From assembly GCA_050084985.1 (NCBI GenBank), contig JBITNC010000001.1, positions 169,074,001 to 169,138,000 of the forward strand: DNA of 64,000 nucleotides, in the 5' to 3' direction. Positions 24,357 to 37,900 of this stretch are shown here, one piece after another. How positions within the stretch are numbered: the first letter of the stretch is position 1; each line of letters starts with the position of its first letter. This DNA comes from Nageia nagi. Its lineage: Eukaryota > Pinophyta. Both the position numbers and the translations under genes were made by a program. The notes beneath the pieces were generated by a model. The model ran no database searches and was not told the origin of the DNA. It worked only from the letters and a program-made list of their open reading frames with translations.

Positions 24357-25161
24357 ATTGAGAGATGATAAAAAATGAATCAACTATTAGCCATTACCTT
24401 TTTCATAATAAATTTTTTATAAGTATATACAATTTCTTATAATTTACTTTAGAGACAATCATGAAAGCTTAAATAGATTATAATGCAAATAAGGAATCCT
24501 CATTATTTTATCAATGCAACCAGTCACATCTAAGTAGTCTACATTCATCTCCAAATCAATTAAATATCTCTCACTATACCATCAAATAGTATTATTTATG
24601 TTTTGAGGTTGAATTACATATAAATTTGAATTATTGATGTGTCGAGTTCAATTTATAGGATCCATTTTCATAATTAATAAATGAAGAAAATAAAGTGAAA
24701 CCTTCTTATTTAAATAAAGATTAAAATGGAAAGATAACATACTTTTTATTTAATCATAAATAATTTAAGATTAAACAAATCTCCAAAAAAAAAAAAATAA
24801 TAATATAAATATTAATAAATATAAAATGCTAAAAATTTATCTATTAGCAAGTGAAACCTCCATTTCCCTACAAGCTAGGTCTAAGACTTTATTATAGCAA
24901 AGAGGGAAGAGAGTGATATCTATATGATTTACTAATTCATGAGCATATTTAATCCTTCATCATCATTAAGATATCTTAAAAAACAAAAAAAATCTAAGAA
25001 GCTCATTATTCGTTTTGTTACCTAAATTGCATTCGTAGAACACATTGAAACAGAGCACGATTTATAGGAAAGGGGTTAGTTCTATCTACGTATCAAAAAC
25101 ATATTTATTATTATCCACTTACGATGAACACCCCTGGACTCAACCCTAGCATCAAAATTTC

Positions 25162-25169
25162 TATAAATA
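25162..25169 (+). promoter_or_regulatory. TATA box of RPN13
   Basis: TATAAATA is followed 25-35 bp later by a CT-rich stretch (CCCCAACCCCCAACTGC, CTTCCCTTTCCCCCAACT), a usual plant initiation context. Predicted transcription start is near 25195. Confidence 0.5.
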
Positions 25170-25192
25170 AATTCATTCACACCCCAACCCCC

Positions 25193-25381
25193 AACTGCTA
25201 TTCAATTTCTTCCCTTTCCCCCAACTCGATCCAAAACTTCAGATTTCCCCGCCACTCTAGGAGGGCACGCGAAATATTTCTCATATTTTACATGAATCTT
25301 GGGGTTTGTAGGGTTTGCAATCCAAAATCATACTGTAAATAGACAACGGAATTCGATCCCGCGTTCGACTGATCATATCTG
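25193..25381 (+). other. RPN13 5'UTR exon
   Basis: Non-coding first exon inferred between the TATA box and a GTAAGC donor at 25382. The matching acceptor TATGAACAG ends at 25914 after a T-run, giving a 533 bp 5'UTR intron. Local GC content rises here, as expected for a gene start. The exact 5' end is inferred. Confidence 0.5.
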
Positions 25382-25947
25382 GTAAGCGAAATCCCTTAAA
25401 TGATGAAGCTAAACATGGTAAAATCATGTTTGGAAATCGCGCTATGGAAACTAGTTTTCAGAAATTTATATGTTCACTTATAAATTTTGTATAGACAATA
25501 GATTTTAAACGGTTTTCAAAACAGAACTCAAAGGAATCACCGCAGTTATTCGCTTATTTGGTAGTTTTTTGGCTTGGTTTCGATCTTTGGATAATTGTTA
25601 TTTGTTGTTGAAGATTGTCCACTTCGGGAAATGGAAGAAGATACATTTTTTTGGTAATTTTTGTTTTTAAGATTGAGTTTGTTATGTGGACCAAAGATTT
25701 ACTTTCGTATTCATCAACATCGGAACACGTTTGATATTAATCATCGTTTTCAAGAATTTTTTGAGTTTAATCCTACGTGTGCAGTACTTGAGGCTAGAAA
25801 CTGCGATTAATGTTCATATTACATAAAATGTGAGGCTATTTGTTCTTTGAAACGCATTCTTTTAGCAGCTGATGATAATATAGGGTTTTATGTTTTTTTT
25901 TTTTTTATGAACAGATTTGCTGCGAAGAGAAATCTGCAGCTACAGAA

Positions 25948-28900
25948 ATGGCTACAACTGTGCAGGTTTGTATTTAGCCAAATTCGTTATTTTTTGTTTC
26001 TTCTCATTTAAGAGCAAACAAAATGTCAGCAAAATACTGTTAGAGAGTTGCTCCGCAACACAACTTACAGAACACAACAATGCCTGCCCTATTTTATGAA
26101 CAATTAATAGCATATGAAAGCAATAAAACTCCCACATGAAGCACAGCATGCCAAAGCAAAAAGAAAAAAAGAAAGAAAAAAAAATACTTACGAAAAGAAC
26201 ACGAGGTTTTTGTTTTAGGAGGGATATGTATTCAAAATTTTATTTTCCCTTCCAAAGAATCCAATTTTCTTTTTGCCATCAGAGAACATGAGCAAAAAAT
26301 GATTATTACACATACTTTATCTTCTGAAAACAGGAAACTAGCATTGCTATGCATGAGTTGACAACAGTGAAATTCTAGAACACATTTTGTTACAATTTGT
26401 TTTTACGTGCGAATTTTTGTTACTAAGAAATGTAATTACCACTTTCTCCCACCAATCTTCCTCCTAACTATTACTTGAATCAGCAACACTAAGCAAAGTT
26501 CATTCCATTCGAAGCCTTGTCAAAGCATCAGTTGCATTCAAGCAATCTTTACTTCATCCAACGCCTTTTGCAAAGCATCAACTTCATTCTCTTGAGTCTC
26601 TACCATTAGCGGCATTACCGTATCGGACTCCACGTCTTTTGTAAAATAGTGGAATTTTGTCTTGATATGCTTTAGTCTTGATTAGAATATAGGATTCTTT
26701 GCCAAAACAATAGCACTAAGAATATCTCACTGTAAGGTCATAACACTCAGAATATTGCACCACATAGACATAGGTTAATGTTTGAAGCCAATGTTTTCTT
26801 TCAAGAGCTGTGTCTAAACCATCTCTTTATAAGCCTTTGCAACAATAATGAACTCACCGGTGTACTAGGCAATAAAATGTTGCCGCTTGTTCCAATTCAC
26901 ACTTCCTCAATACAACATGAAAATTTAGGCATTGTGGATTTTCCCTTGCCCACATTACCACAAAATTAGCCAACAAACTCATGCACTTTAAGCATATTGC
27001 TTCCATATTCATGATTGTAAACAGTGTAATTTTTAGCTCCTAATAAGTATCTCAACATAATCATAACAACTATACAATGCTATTTACCTAGATTGATCAT
27101 AAACCTACTCTCAATTCCTATCAAATGACATAAATCTAGGATTCCTATCTTTGAAAAACAATACTTCAGTTGAGATGGATTATAAGCCAGCATATTCCTG
27201 TTTACCCTGAGGGTTTTAAGTCTGTTTTGACGTTATTTCTTCAGCTAATCCACAGTTTGCTACTCTTGTGGTCTTTTTTAACCTACATCTCAAGCAATGC
27301 ACATGTCCTAAGTCTTTCATATCAAATTCTCTACTCAATTGTACCTTGAAATCTTAGAATTACCAATGCTCTGATTATGAAGTAGAATATCATCTATATA
27401 AAACACAAGACTGATTAAGTTATTACGTTCATGTTTGGTGTAGATACAATGGTGAACATTACTTATAGACCCTTTGCCAATCTCATACTTGTCAGTCTTT
27501 TGATTCTATTCACTTTGAGATTGTTTAGACTGTAAAAGAATGTTGTTTGCACAACATAATTCTAACAACATTCTTATGTAGGCAATGTTAGCCATTGGAG
27601 AGGAAGTTTCCAAATAATCAATACTCTTAACTTGGGAGTATCATTTAGCTACCAACCGAACTCTGTGCTTTCTAGTGCATCCATCATTTCATATTTTGTT
27701 AAACACCCAGATGCAAGCTCCATGTGTTGCTTGTTTTTAGAGTTATTATCTCATTTTTCATCGCGTGTCTCCAACTTTAAAGTTTTTCACTGTTAAGAGA
27801 TTGCTCAATATTCTTAGGCTCTTCTCCTGCTATGGTCAAACAAGGACAATTGACATTTTCAGAAGAATAATTGCACCTTTATGATTCTTTTTGAGTCAAA
27901 GGATCCTCTATTCTGATTCAGATTGATGTCTTCATATATGTTGGACTGATTTTCTTGTTAACCATGACTATCCATGATTGGAGGACTATTCTGGTTCAGA
28001 TTGATCATCCTTGGATATGTTGAATTGTTTTCTTATTGACCATGACTATCCATGATGGGTTGTTGTATTGCTATTGCCAATGTTTGTTGAAGCTTCTCAA
28101 ATACTTCTCTTGCTTCTCTTCCTGGTTCATGTGGCATATCCTTTTTAAGAAATTGAGTTAATGGTTATGCAATCCTGGAGAAGTTCTTGATAAATCTCTT
28201 GTAATACCCAACATACTCCAAAAATGATCGTAATCTGCTCATTAGCCACTTTCTCTTGACATGTCTCTATACCACTCTTGGATACTACATGTACCAAGAG
28301 TACTTTCAAGCATCCAAAAATACATTTGGTTGGATTCAATGACACCTTTGTTTTTTGCAGTCGTTCAAAAGCCTTCTCAATTTGCCTCAAAAGATCTTTT
28401 TTCTTTCCATAGATACAAAATTCATCTAGAAATCTCTTATAAACATTTCAATAGAAGGTTCAAAAACTCTATTCGTGAGCCTGTGAAATGTAGCATGAGT
28501 GTTACACGACTCAAAGGACATCACTTGATAAGCAAATGTATGCCATGGAGTGGTGAAGGTTGCCTTCAATTGATCCTTTCTTGCTATTTAGTATTCGAAC
28601 ATGATTATATCCACTATAACCATTCACAAAACTGTAACAATCATGGCTTACCACTTTATCCAAAATTCGATTTAAAAAAGGAAGAGGATTATGATATTTC
28701 TTCATGAATTTCTTCAACTTTTGAAAATCCACACATTCCTCTCTTCCCATTTATCTTTCTAGTTACCACAATAGAGAAACTCATTCTGAATTATATACAA
28801 GAAAGATAAATTTTGCATTTAAGAGCTCATCTATTTTTTCTTTAACACTCGTAGAGAGGTTCAAATTCATCCTATAGGGCATTTGGTTTATAGGCATAGC

Positions 28901-31900
28901 ATTCTCCATCAATTCAATCAAATGTTCTACTCATGTTACTTGTTGTAACTCCTTATAATTAACGGCAAGGAGATAGATGTACCTTCGAAAGAGTTCTCAA
29001 AATATTTCTCCTTGTCATTTTCCTCGATAGCATCCCCAAATCGTAATTGTTGCATATGATGCTTCACTTCTTCCTTTGTGAATTGCTTAGTTGATTGAAT
29101 AGGTGGAGTTGGTAACATATCCATCATTGAGACATAAACATCCTTCTCATCATCAATATCCACAACATTGGTGCTTGTGTAACCTGACGATGTCTATTCT
29201 TCTCCCCCAGACTTTGATGTCTTTGAGATACAACTTAAAGGAACTATTTGAATTCTCATTCAAGCATTACATTCTATTGTCATGTTATCTTTATTCCAGT
29301 AGCTACATGTGTTGATTGAGATTGTGTAATATGTGCGCCTGGAACAATCTTAACCAAAGTAGTTCACGAACAGACTGTGGGACGCAGCCTGATCTCCGGA
29401 GAAGGCCGGTTCCTTATCCATTGGGTAGAGAAAAAGTAACAGGAAAGAGATGAAAAGAGTAGGGAGCGAGAGATTCAAGCAAAAGGATAGGGTAACAAGA
29501 AAGGAAGTAAAAGGATAGGGTAACGAGAGAGGAAGTAAAGGGATAGGGTAACGAGAGAGAAAGCAAAGGGGTAGATCACTAGTTCAGCGCGGGCTTTCGC
29601 AGTGTGCGAAACCTTGGCCTGAATCTAGTGTCGCAGCCATAGAACAAGTTCTCACTCTCTGAATAGCTCCCCAGCTTCTACTCTACCATGTAGCAGACAC
29701 AGTTATACTAGCAACCCGCAACTATTACTCAGGAAACAAGCTAAGCTGCCACAATGTAACCAAATTAAGAATAACAATTACGAGTGCTAGACAAGAAAGG
29801 TCAAGATGGTTTCATAGTACCGGACTGAAGCTACAGGTCTTCGAGAACAAATGAAAAGGGCAATACTAGGCTTCCGACCCTCGTTTCTCTTTATTTTCAT
29901 ATATTTATACTGTATTAATAACAGTTACAAGATTACAGAATAGAAACGTTTACAAAACGGCCGCAAGATTCTGGCCTTCTTGAACTGATATCACCTACAT
30001 ATGACACTTGGCCGACTGTTACAAAATTGGGCAGATCGCCGACGATTCGGTTCCCTGATGATGGCGCTCAGGTATTTTGCAGACTTCCTTCTCTCCCGGA
30101 ATGTTCAATTCTCCGACTCGGACTCTTCGATCTTTCATTGCGGCCTATTTTCCTCTGGACGCGGTCTTAATCCCAAATGTTAATTTTTTCCCCTTCGCCT
30201 GACGTCAGCCTTGAATCTCCGAACTTCTTTATTCACTGGCTCCGGACACTAAATTGCTCCTTGATGATGTCATCCATTCCGGGCTCCGGTTTGCTTTACG
30301 AATGTAAACTTTATATCTCCTTGTGACGTCACCTTTGAATCTCCGGAATTTCCCGCTCGCTGGTTCCGGAACTAAATTTCTCTTTGCTGATGTCATCTGT
30401 TCCGGGCTCCGGTTTCCTTTGCAACTGTGAATCTCGTCCCTTCTTGCTGACGTCACCTTCTTGCTTCTCCGGAATGCTTTACTCAAAGGCTCCGGATACG
30501 AAGTTACTCCTTGCAGACGTCATCCCCTCCGGACTCCGGTTTCCTTTGCAATTATGAGCTTCTTCTTTTCCGTGATGTCATCTTCATATATCCGGAATGC
30601 TTTGTTTCCCGGAGGCACTTGTGCTTACTTCGTTTTTTTTTGGAACTTGGTCCTTGCCGAAACCTGACCGCCTTGCCGACATCATTTTGTTCCGGAATTC
30701 GGTCTTTGCCAAAATATGTCTATCTTATTCTCCGCGACCTCTTCTTTTCATTCCGGAAAGGTTTACTCACGGACTCCGGCCTTTTATTTATTCCGGAATA
30801 GCTCCCGGGGACATTAAGGCGAACTCATGATAACAATTAGAATACCCCGGGACCTTCTTCAAGAATTTTAATGTAGGGATCTACATTGTGGCGACTTCTG
30901 AGGGAAAATTTCGCCTTTATGGAAGAGGAATTTAGAACCCAGTCTGTTATTTACATGAATCAAAGAATTGTACCTTACTTTAGCTCTGCAGACTCAGGAT
31001 CTGCTGGACTTTATTCCAATCCGCCGGGATCCCGCAAAAATCTTTCAGCCTTGCTTGCGCTAAGGCTGTATGGTTCAGCACCTCATATGATACATTTGCA
31101 TGTCTCCTCAGCAACTGCTGTATCCTAAAGCTGCCGTCGGCCAGAGAATCAAAGAATTTTACAAAATTTGTCTCATCGAAGGACACCAGGAGTGTATCAA
31201 CATCATCCGTATTCTGAATCCTATTCCGCAGACTACCCAAAAAATCAGCCTCTGTGACGAGTGAGCCGTCGCTTCTCCATAAGTCTGGGATTCCGGACGC
31301 ATTCAACCCTTGAATTTCTGATTTTAGGGTCTCCATCTCTTGCGTCCGGCGCAGGACATTATTACGAATCTCCTGACAAACCCATTTACCCCTCCCTGGG
31401 TAATCAATCGCCGACATGAGCTCCACTCGGTCACCAATGTTATACGACCGCAATTTCTCATTCGAGAGGCTGTTTAGTCTTTTATTTGCTTGCTTAGCCT
31501 GTTCTGAAATGGGGTTCAGAATACTCTCACATCTCGTTACCTCGGCTTCGAGCCTTTTGAGCTCTGATAAGCACAACTCCACGTGATCCCTCAGACGGAT
31601 CAAGTCTTTTATTTCTTGCATCTTCAATTCCCAAAATTTTCCTTTGGTATTCAACAGAAAAGATCTGTCGACCTTCTTAGCATCCAGCCTCGCTTGGAGC
31701 TCCGCCAGGTTAGCGTTCAGGTTGCTGATTTCTGCTGCCTTGGCATTTATTTCCGCCTCCTTTTGGGCGATGATAGCCTCCTTTTGGACGAACATATCCG
31801 CTGTAGGGGCAGCCGCTAAACTAGTCTGCAAAACTGTTATGTTATTCTCCGCCGCTTTCAGCCTTATTTTATTGTTATCTAATTGCAGCTTCATGGCCTC

Positions 31901-34900
31901 ATGGGCCTTCTGTAGCTTGTGGTACCTGACCTCCAATTTGGTGAGTTCGGTTATATTGAGGTCCACAGCTGTTTGCAGGAGCTCATTTTTATCGCTCCGT
32001 GGGATGCTGCGGGTATCTATTTTGACCCGTGTATTCATTGATGACAGCTCGCCCTGCCCCTCTTGTGGGTTTTGGGCAATGGCCATTTCAAGCACCTTAT
32101 TCTTTGGATCCATGGAGGTCCGGAACCTCACCGGATTTTCCGGTGGTGGGAGTTTTTCCATTTGCCTCTGCATCCATGCCTCTTGCCCTTGCTTAATTTG
32201 CTGATATTGTTGCATGATGCCCTCCACGGATACCTGTTGCCCGGAGACCATGATAAAGGGAGATTTTGAGCTCAACTCCTGAGATGCAGCAGCAACAGTC
32301 TGTTGAGCCGGTGTGAAGGGGCTAGCTTGGCTGGCCCCGGGAGTACTGCTTCCGGAAGGATCCGCTGCAGGAAGTGTTGAGATAGAGAGAGGAGCGGACG
32401 ATGGAGGTGGAGAGGGTGGGGGTGATGAAGGTATTGTAATGATGCTTGTGAGGGGAGGAATTTGTAGAATGGGTGTAGGAAGAAGGGGGCTCTGCCGTTG
32501 GGTGGACGGTGGTGAAATGAGAGATGGTATGTGTGCAGCTGGAATAGCTGCTGGAATTGGGGGAAGGGTGATGGAAACGGAAATGGGAACAGTATGAGCC
32601 GGCAGAGCAGAAGAAAGAGAAAGAGGGGAAGAAGGAGTAGGAAGCGTACCTGAGGGCGTCGGGCTCCTCCTCCTCCTTTTAGGTGGTGGCGGGTAGTGAT
32701 GCCTTCTCCATCTGTGTTTTCCTTTTGGCCATGTAGACTCTTTCTGGCCTCTTAGTCACCGTCTCCGTGGAAATCTCCCTGATTTCCTCCTCATGTTGCT
32801 TTTCCCGGGCTGGTGCTTGAGACATAGCATGCCCCTGCTCTTCGCTGTCATCAGAATCTTCACCCGTAGGAACTTCTGTGGGATGTTCCAATCCCCACAT
32901 CTCCTCAAATTTGTCGTCTAGATCAGATTCTAGAGGAGTGTTCCTATTCCCAGACTCAATCCTGTACTGGGTGAAGGCAGCTATCTTCTCTTCGCTCCAT
33001 CTTTCATCCCTTAGTGTCTTCAAGGCCTTTTTCGAGATGGAGTCAGTTCTCGGGTTAAAATTTGCCTTCTTGTTGTAGAAACTCAGCCATGGCGGTAAGA
33101 AGTCCTGAGTGGTTGCGGTGGTGGGCATCACCTTATCCTCCTGCTCTGGATTTCGCCATTTAAGCAGCTCTGGCCTATTTTCAGCTCTGAAGGCCGGAGG
33201 ATTGGGCTGGCTTCTCAGCTTCTTGCCAAAATTGTCATCCGGGTCATACGAACAATATTGACTCAATTCTTTCAATTTCAGCTTTAGGAGTTTTGCCCTT
33301 AAATGGTCACTTGCTCCCCTGCTCTGGAGCACCAGGTCATGCACCCTGTGGGGGAGAGCATAGACTCCTCTCTTCTTTGCGGCAGCTCCGTATTTCGAGT
33401 CAATGTAGTCCATCTGTCTGGCACATTCTATGCTGAAAATCCAATCGTCACATGAATTGGCAGCAAAAATGGGGCCCCAGAAAATCCATACAACCTAATG
33501 AAGGTTCCATTCTCTGCAAAAAACCAGTCCCCGACCTCTCCATGGGGCAAGCGGAGGTATAGCTTGGAGGCTGTTGACAACCTCGGGACTGTAGGGGCTA
33601 ATAGGCCCATTGCCGGAATCAGAAAGTTCTCCACAAAGGAGTAATAGTTCGCCGAGGACCTCACTTCCTCAGTCCATTTGTCCACTGATTTGTGTGACCC
33701 ATCTTCATTATTTCGAACCAGGGTCAACTCCTTAAAGACATCTGCATTCTGATGAATCATCATCCATACAATGTATGATGTATAGGCAAAAAAAAACCCC
33801 TCTCCCGATCTTCCCCAGTTGTTCGGCTATTCCATCTGAGAGGGCAATGGCCCAGTCATACATTGTGGGGGAAATGGGGTGAGAAATTTGATAAGCTATC
33901 ATCAACTTTGAAGGTGAGATGTATCTATCTGTTTCCTCTCCTGCCACTATGGCTAGCATAGACAGAAGTAATTGCAGATGTGTGGAAAAATTTGACAATG
34001 GGAGCTCGGAATTTGGGAACTCTCTAAACCTTATGGACCCGGCTGTGTTTTTATTTAGCCAAGAAGTAATGCTTGCCCTCAGGTTGGCGTTAGGGGTGCT
34101 ATACCAATCGATTTGCACGAGGGAGGTCATAGGAGGGGGTGGACAGAAAGCCTCCGCTATTGCAACGGAATCCAGTTTTAGGATGGTCTTCCCCTGCAAA
34201 TCCCTGACTATCCTAGTCGCGGGATCGAATGCCCCTTTTACAATTTCTACCAACTCGGGAGCAGGAAAGCATCTATGCGGGACAAAATGCATAAGACCCG
34301 AACCCATGGGTGAGTGTGCTATATGGTTGAAGCTGAAGTTCGGGCACTTACCTTCTGCGGTGCCCTTGGGATTTTTATTTGGGGCTGTAATCTCCGTATC
34401 CCACAGCAACTCCATTGAATCGGATACCTTCCTTACGGTCTTTGCCGCTGATCCTGAGCTCATTGCCGTTTGCTTGAGCTTTGCTTATCACCCTTCTTGG
34501 GCCACTGCTTATGCCTCAAACTCGAATTCTCTTGCTCTGTTTCACAGTTCCTGGCGATGCTCAGTAAGCGCTAATTTTGCAAATTTGTGAGCCAAAACTT
34601 TTTATGAATACTAGCATATAGGTGTCTTGGTGGGTAGTGCTCTGGGTCTTTTAATAGCTCACTTGAACGCACGATCTTTCGGAGCAAGGGAAATCAACTC
34701 ACGACAGCCGCATTAATAACTGATTTGCCGTTTTACGATCTTTTCGGGAACCTTGGGATTTGATTGCATGTACCCTCTTGGAAACTTTAATTCTGCCGGC
34801 GCAAAAAGGTTCCACTACTATTTACGTTACGCTAGTAGTAAATTCCTGACAATAACCACTCGAAATAAATGCAACATCACACCATTTACAATATGTATAC

Positions 34901-37900
34901 AAATCAAATTCCTTCCTTCCAACGGTCACTTTCCCGCGCTGGCGGGCTTCAGAAAAACTACTGTGTCCGCTGGTGTGGAATTCATCAAGTTCACGTTCCG
35001 GCTTTGTCATCCGCCACGCTAGGCGGAGGAATACCTCCACTCCTCGACAGATACTCTTGGTATTGAAAAATAGGGCAGGTTGTTTGTTCATGAGCATCAT
35101 TACAAGCCAAACACAACCCATTAACCGCCCCGGAAGTGGAAGCTTGGTCCACGTCCTCATTCAACACATGTTGAGCTTTCTCTACAGCAGGGTAGGGATA
35201 TCTTCTGGCATTATTTTGTCTGGTCAACACGGTAATCTGGTTTGCCATATTTCTACACAAATTCCGGAGTTCCTGAATTTCTGTAGATGATGCTAATCCT
35301 TGGTTCATATTAGGCTGATGTGGAGCTGGTAAGGCCAAGGGAGCTCTAGGAATTGGCAAATTTGACGACCAGGGTTGAACAGGGGCAGGAATATTAGCCA
35401 GAGGCGGAACTGAACTGATTACCGGAGGTCTCAAAATTTGCTGTTGTGTTGTGGTTATTGGGAAATAGGGCATTGGCATACGGCTTGGTAATTTCCCAAC
35501 TGCAATAAGGCATGATTCAGCATATACTGCTTGTCTATAGACCTCCGGAAAGGTATTCACTCCGGAATTTTGGATTTGCAGAGAGAGATCCGGAGGAAAG
35601 GCTCTCAGATAATACATCAAAGCTTGAAACTGCTGAGGCCTGACTGGCATGGGTACTCTTGTCCACGTTCTCTGAAATCTAATGTTGAAATCCGGGATGT
35701 TTTCTTGTTCAAACCTTTTGATTGAAGTAAACTGGGTTAACAAGGAAAAGGGATCCCCTAGTTCATTAAACTCCAGGATAAAAGGCTCTGCCAGTTGAGC
35801 CCAGGTACTGATGGATCCATTAGAAAGGCCCCTGTACCAATCCAGGACCTTTCCTTTGAAAGACTGAGCCAGTAATCTCACCATAATATCTTCATGCTGA
35901 ATATTGTGAATCTTTGCTAGGCCGGCTACATCCACACAGTGCTCATAAGCCGTTTTTTCTGAAGTTGCATCAAACTCCGGAAGGGTTTTAAAAACATTTG
36001 CTGGGATATCATGTAATACCGCCAGAGCTATGGGTACCCCATTGTCCCATTCCGGATAAATATTCTGAGCTGGATTAGCCATTTCAGGAAAGGTATCTCT
36101 AGTATGAAGATTGGATGGTTCTGGCTTGATAAAGGATTTTAGGGAGTCGATACTATTCAGAGACTTGGACTTGATCAGGGTCTTTCTCCTAGGAGTATCT
36201 AACTTCCCAAACTCCGGTTTTTCTTTTGCTGCTCTAGTTTTAGATCTTGTCCACATAAACTCTAGATTGCAAAAGAAAATGACAGGTTCAAAGCACCTAT
36301 GATATTCACAAATAATTTGCTTTAATACATACCATGGATGGTGCTTCAGCAGAGTCGCCAATAAATTTCTTCGTGTCCCACCGGGCGTGCCAAAAAGAAA
36401 TACTGTTGATTGAGATTGTGTAATATGTGCGCCTGGAACAATCTTAACCAAAGTAGTTCACGAACAGACTGTGGGACGCAGCCTGATCTCCGGAGAAGGC
36501 CGGTTCCTTATCCATTGGGTAGAGAAAAAGTAACAGGAAAGAGATGAAAAGAGTAGGGAGCGAGAGATTCAAGCAAAAGGATAGGGTAACAAGAAAGGAA
36601 GTAAAAGGATAGGGTAACGAGAGAGGAAGTAAAGGGATAGGGTAACGAGAGAGAAAGCAAAGGGGTAGATCACTAGTTCAGCGCGGGCTTTCGCAGTGTG
36701 CGAAACCTTGGCCTGAATCTAGTGTCGCAGCCACAGAACAAGTTCTCACTCTCTGAATAGCTCCCCAGCTTCTACTCTACCATGTAGCAGACACAGTTAT
36801 ACTAGCAACCCGCAACTATTACTCAGGAAACAAGCTAAGCTGCCACAATGTAACCAAATTAAGAATAACAATTACGAGTGCTAGACAAGAAAGGTCAAGA
36901 TGGTTTCATAGTACCGGACTGAAGCTACAGGTCTTCGAGAACAAATGAAAAGGGCAATACTAGGCTTCCGACCCTCGTTTCTCTTTATTTTCATATATTT
37001 ATACTGTATTAATAACAGTTACAAGATTACAGAATAGAAACGTTTACAAAACGGCCGCAAGATTCTGGCCTTCTTGAACTGATATCACCTACATATGACA
37101 CTTGGCCGACTGTTACAAAATTGGGCAGATCGCCGACGATTCGGTTCCCTGATGATGGCGCTCAGGTATTTTGCAGACTTCCTTCTCTCCCGGAATGTTC
37201 AATTCTCCGACTCGGACTCTTCGATCTTTCATTGCGGCCTATTTTCCTCTGGACGCGGTCTTAATCCCAAATGTTAATTTTTTCCCCTTCGCCTGACGTC
37301 AGCCTTGAATCTCCGGACTTCTTTATTCACTGGCTCCGGACACTAAATTGCTCCTTGATGATGTCATCCATTCCGGGCTCCGGTTTGCTTTACGAATGTA
37401 AACTTTATATCTCCTTGTGACGTCACCTTTGAATCTCCGGAATTTCCCGCTCGCTGGTTCCGGAACTAAATTTCTCTTTGCTGATGTCATCTGTTCCGGG
37501 CTCCGGTTTCCTTTGCAACTGTGAATCTCGTCCCTTCTTGCTGACGTCACCTTCTTGCTTCTCCGGAATGCTTTACTCAAAGGCTCCGGATACGAAGTTA
37601 CTCCTTGCAGACGTCATCCCCTCCGGACTCCGGTTTCCTTTGCAATTATGAGCTTCTTCTTTTCCGTGATGTCATCTTCATATATCCGGAATGCTTTGTT
37701 TCCCGGAGGCACTTGTGCTTACTTCGTTTTTTTTTGGAACTTGGTCCTTGCCGAAACCTGACCGCCTTGCCGACATCATTTTGTTCCGGAATTCGGTCTT
37801 TGCCAAAATATGTCTATCTTATTCTCCGCGACCTCTTCTTTTCATTCCGGAAAGGTTTACTCACGGACTCCGGCCTTTTATTTATTCCGGAATAGCTCCC

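Larger units (their letters stand above)
19644..25150. other. AT-rich intergenic region
   Basis: About 5.5 kb with no coding region, RNA gene or recognised transposon protein. It contains the foldback at 22406-22562, diverged direct repeats at 22898-23170, an AT microsatellite at 23979-24053 and a 43 bp tandem duplication at 24271-24356. It is the upstream flank of RPN13. Confidence 0.6.
29310..30885 (-). repeat. 3' LTR of the young element (1576 bp)
   Basis: Matches 36404-37978 almost perfectly. I see two transitions (29640 T vs C; 30219 A vs G) and one base of length difference in a C-run near 30845-30848. On the minus strand it starts TGTAGATCCC and ends CAATCAACA. U3 (~30885-29910) is rich in TGACGTCA and TCCGGA motifs. 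R and U5 lie toward 29310. Confidence 0.9.

Noticed and set aside
25124-25342. 72-codon frame at the RPN13 promoter
   Set aside because: It overlaps the TATA box and 5'UTR exon and has no homology I recognise.
29310-30885. Several 60-96 codon frames repeated identically at 30001-30830 and 37095-37924
   Set aside because: They lie in the two copies of an LTR and overlap each other in different frames; the identity reflects the LTR repeat, not a gene pair.
31644-32204. 186-codon plus-strand frame
   Set aside because: Antisense shadow of the coiled-coil part of ORF2, which has far better protein character.
33919-34590. 223-codon plus-strand frame
   Set aside because: Antisense shadow of ORF2 part A; the minus frame agrees with the element's direction, TATA box and gag.
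36257-36451. Gag start at the first ATG, 36451
   Set aside because: That start lies inside the LTR and the frame would run across the PBS region; the ATG at 36256 is more sensible.
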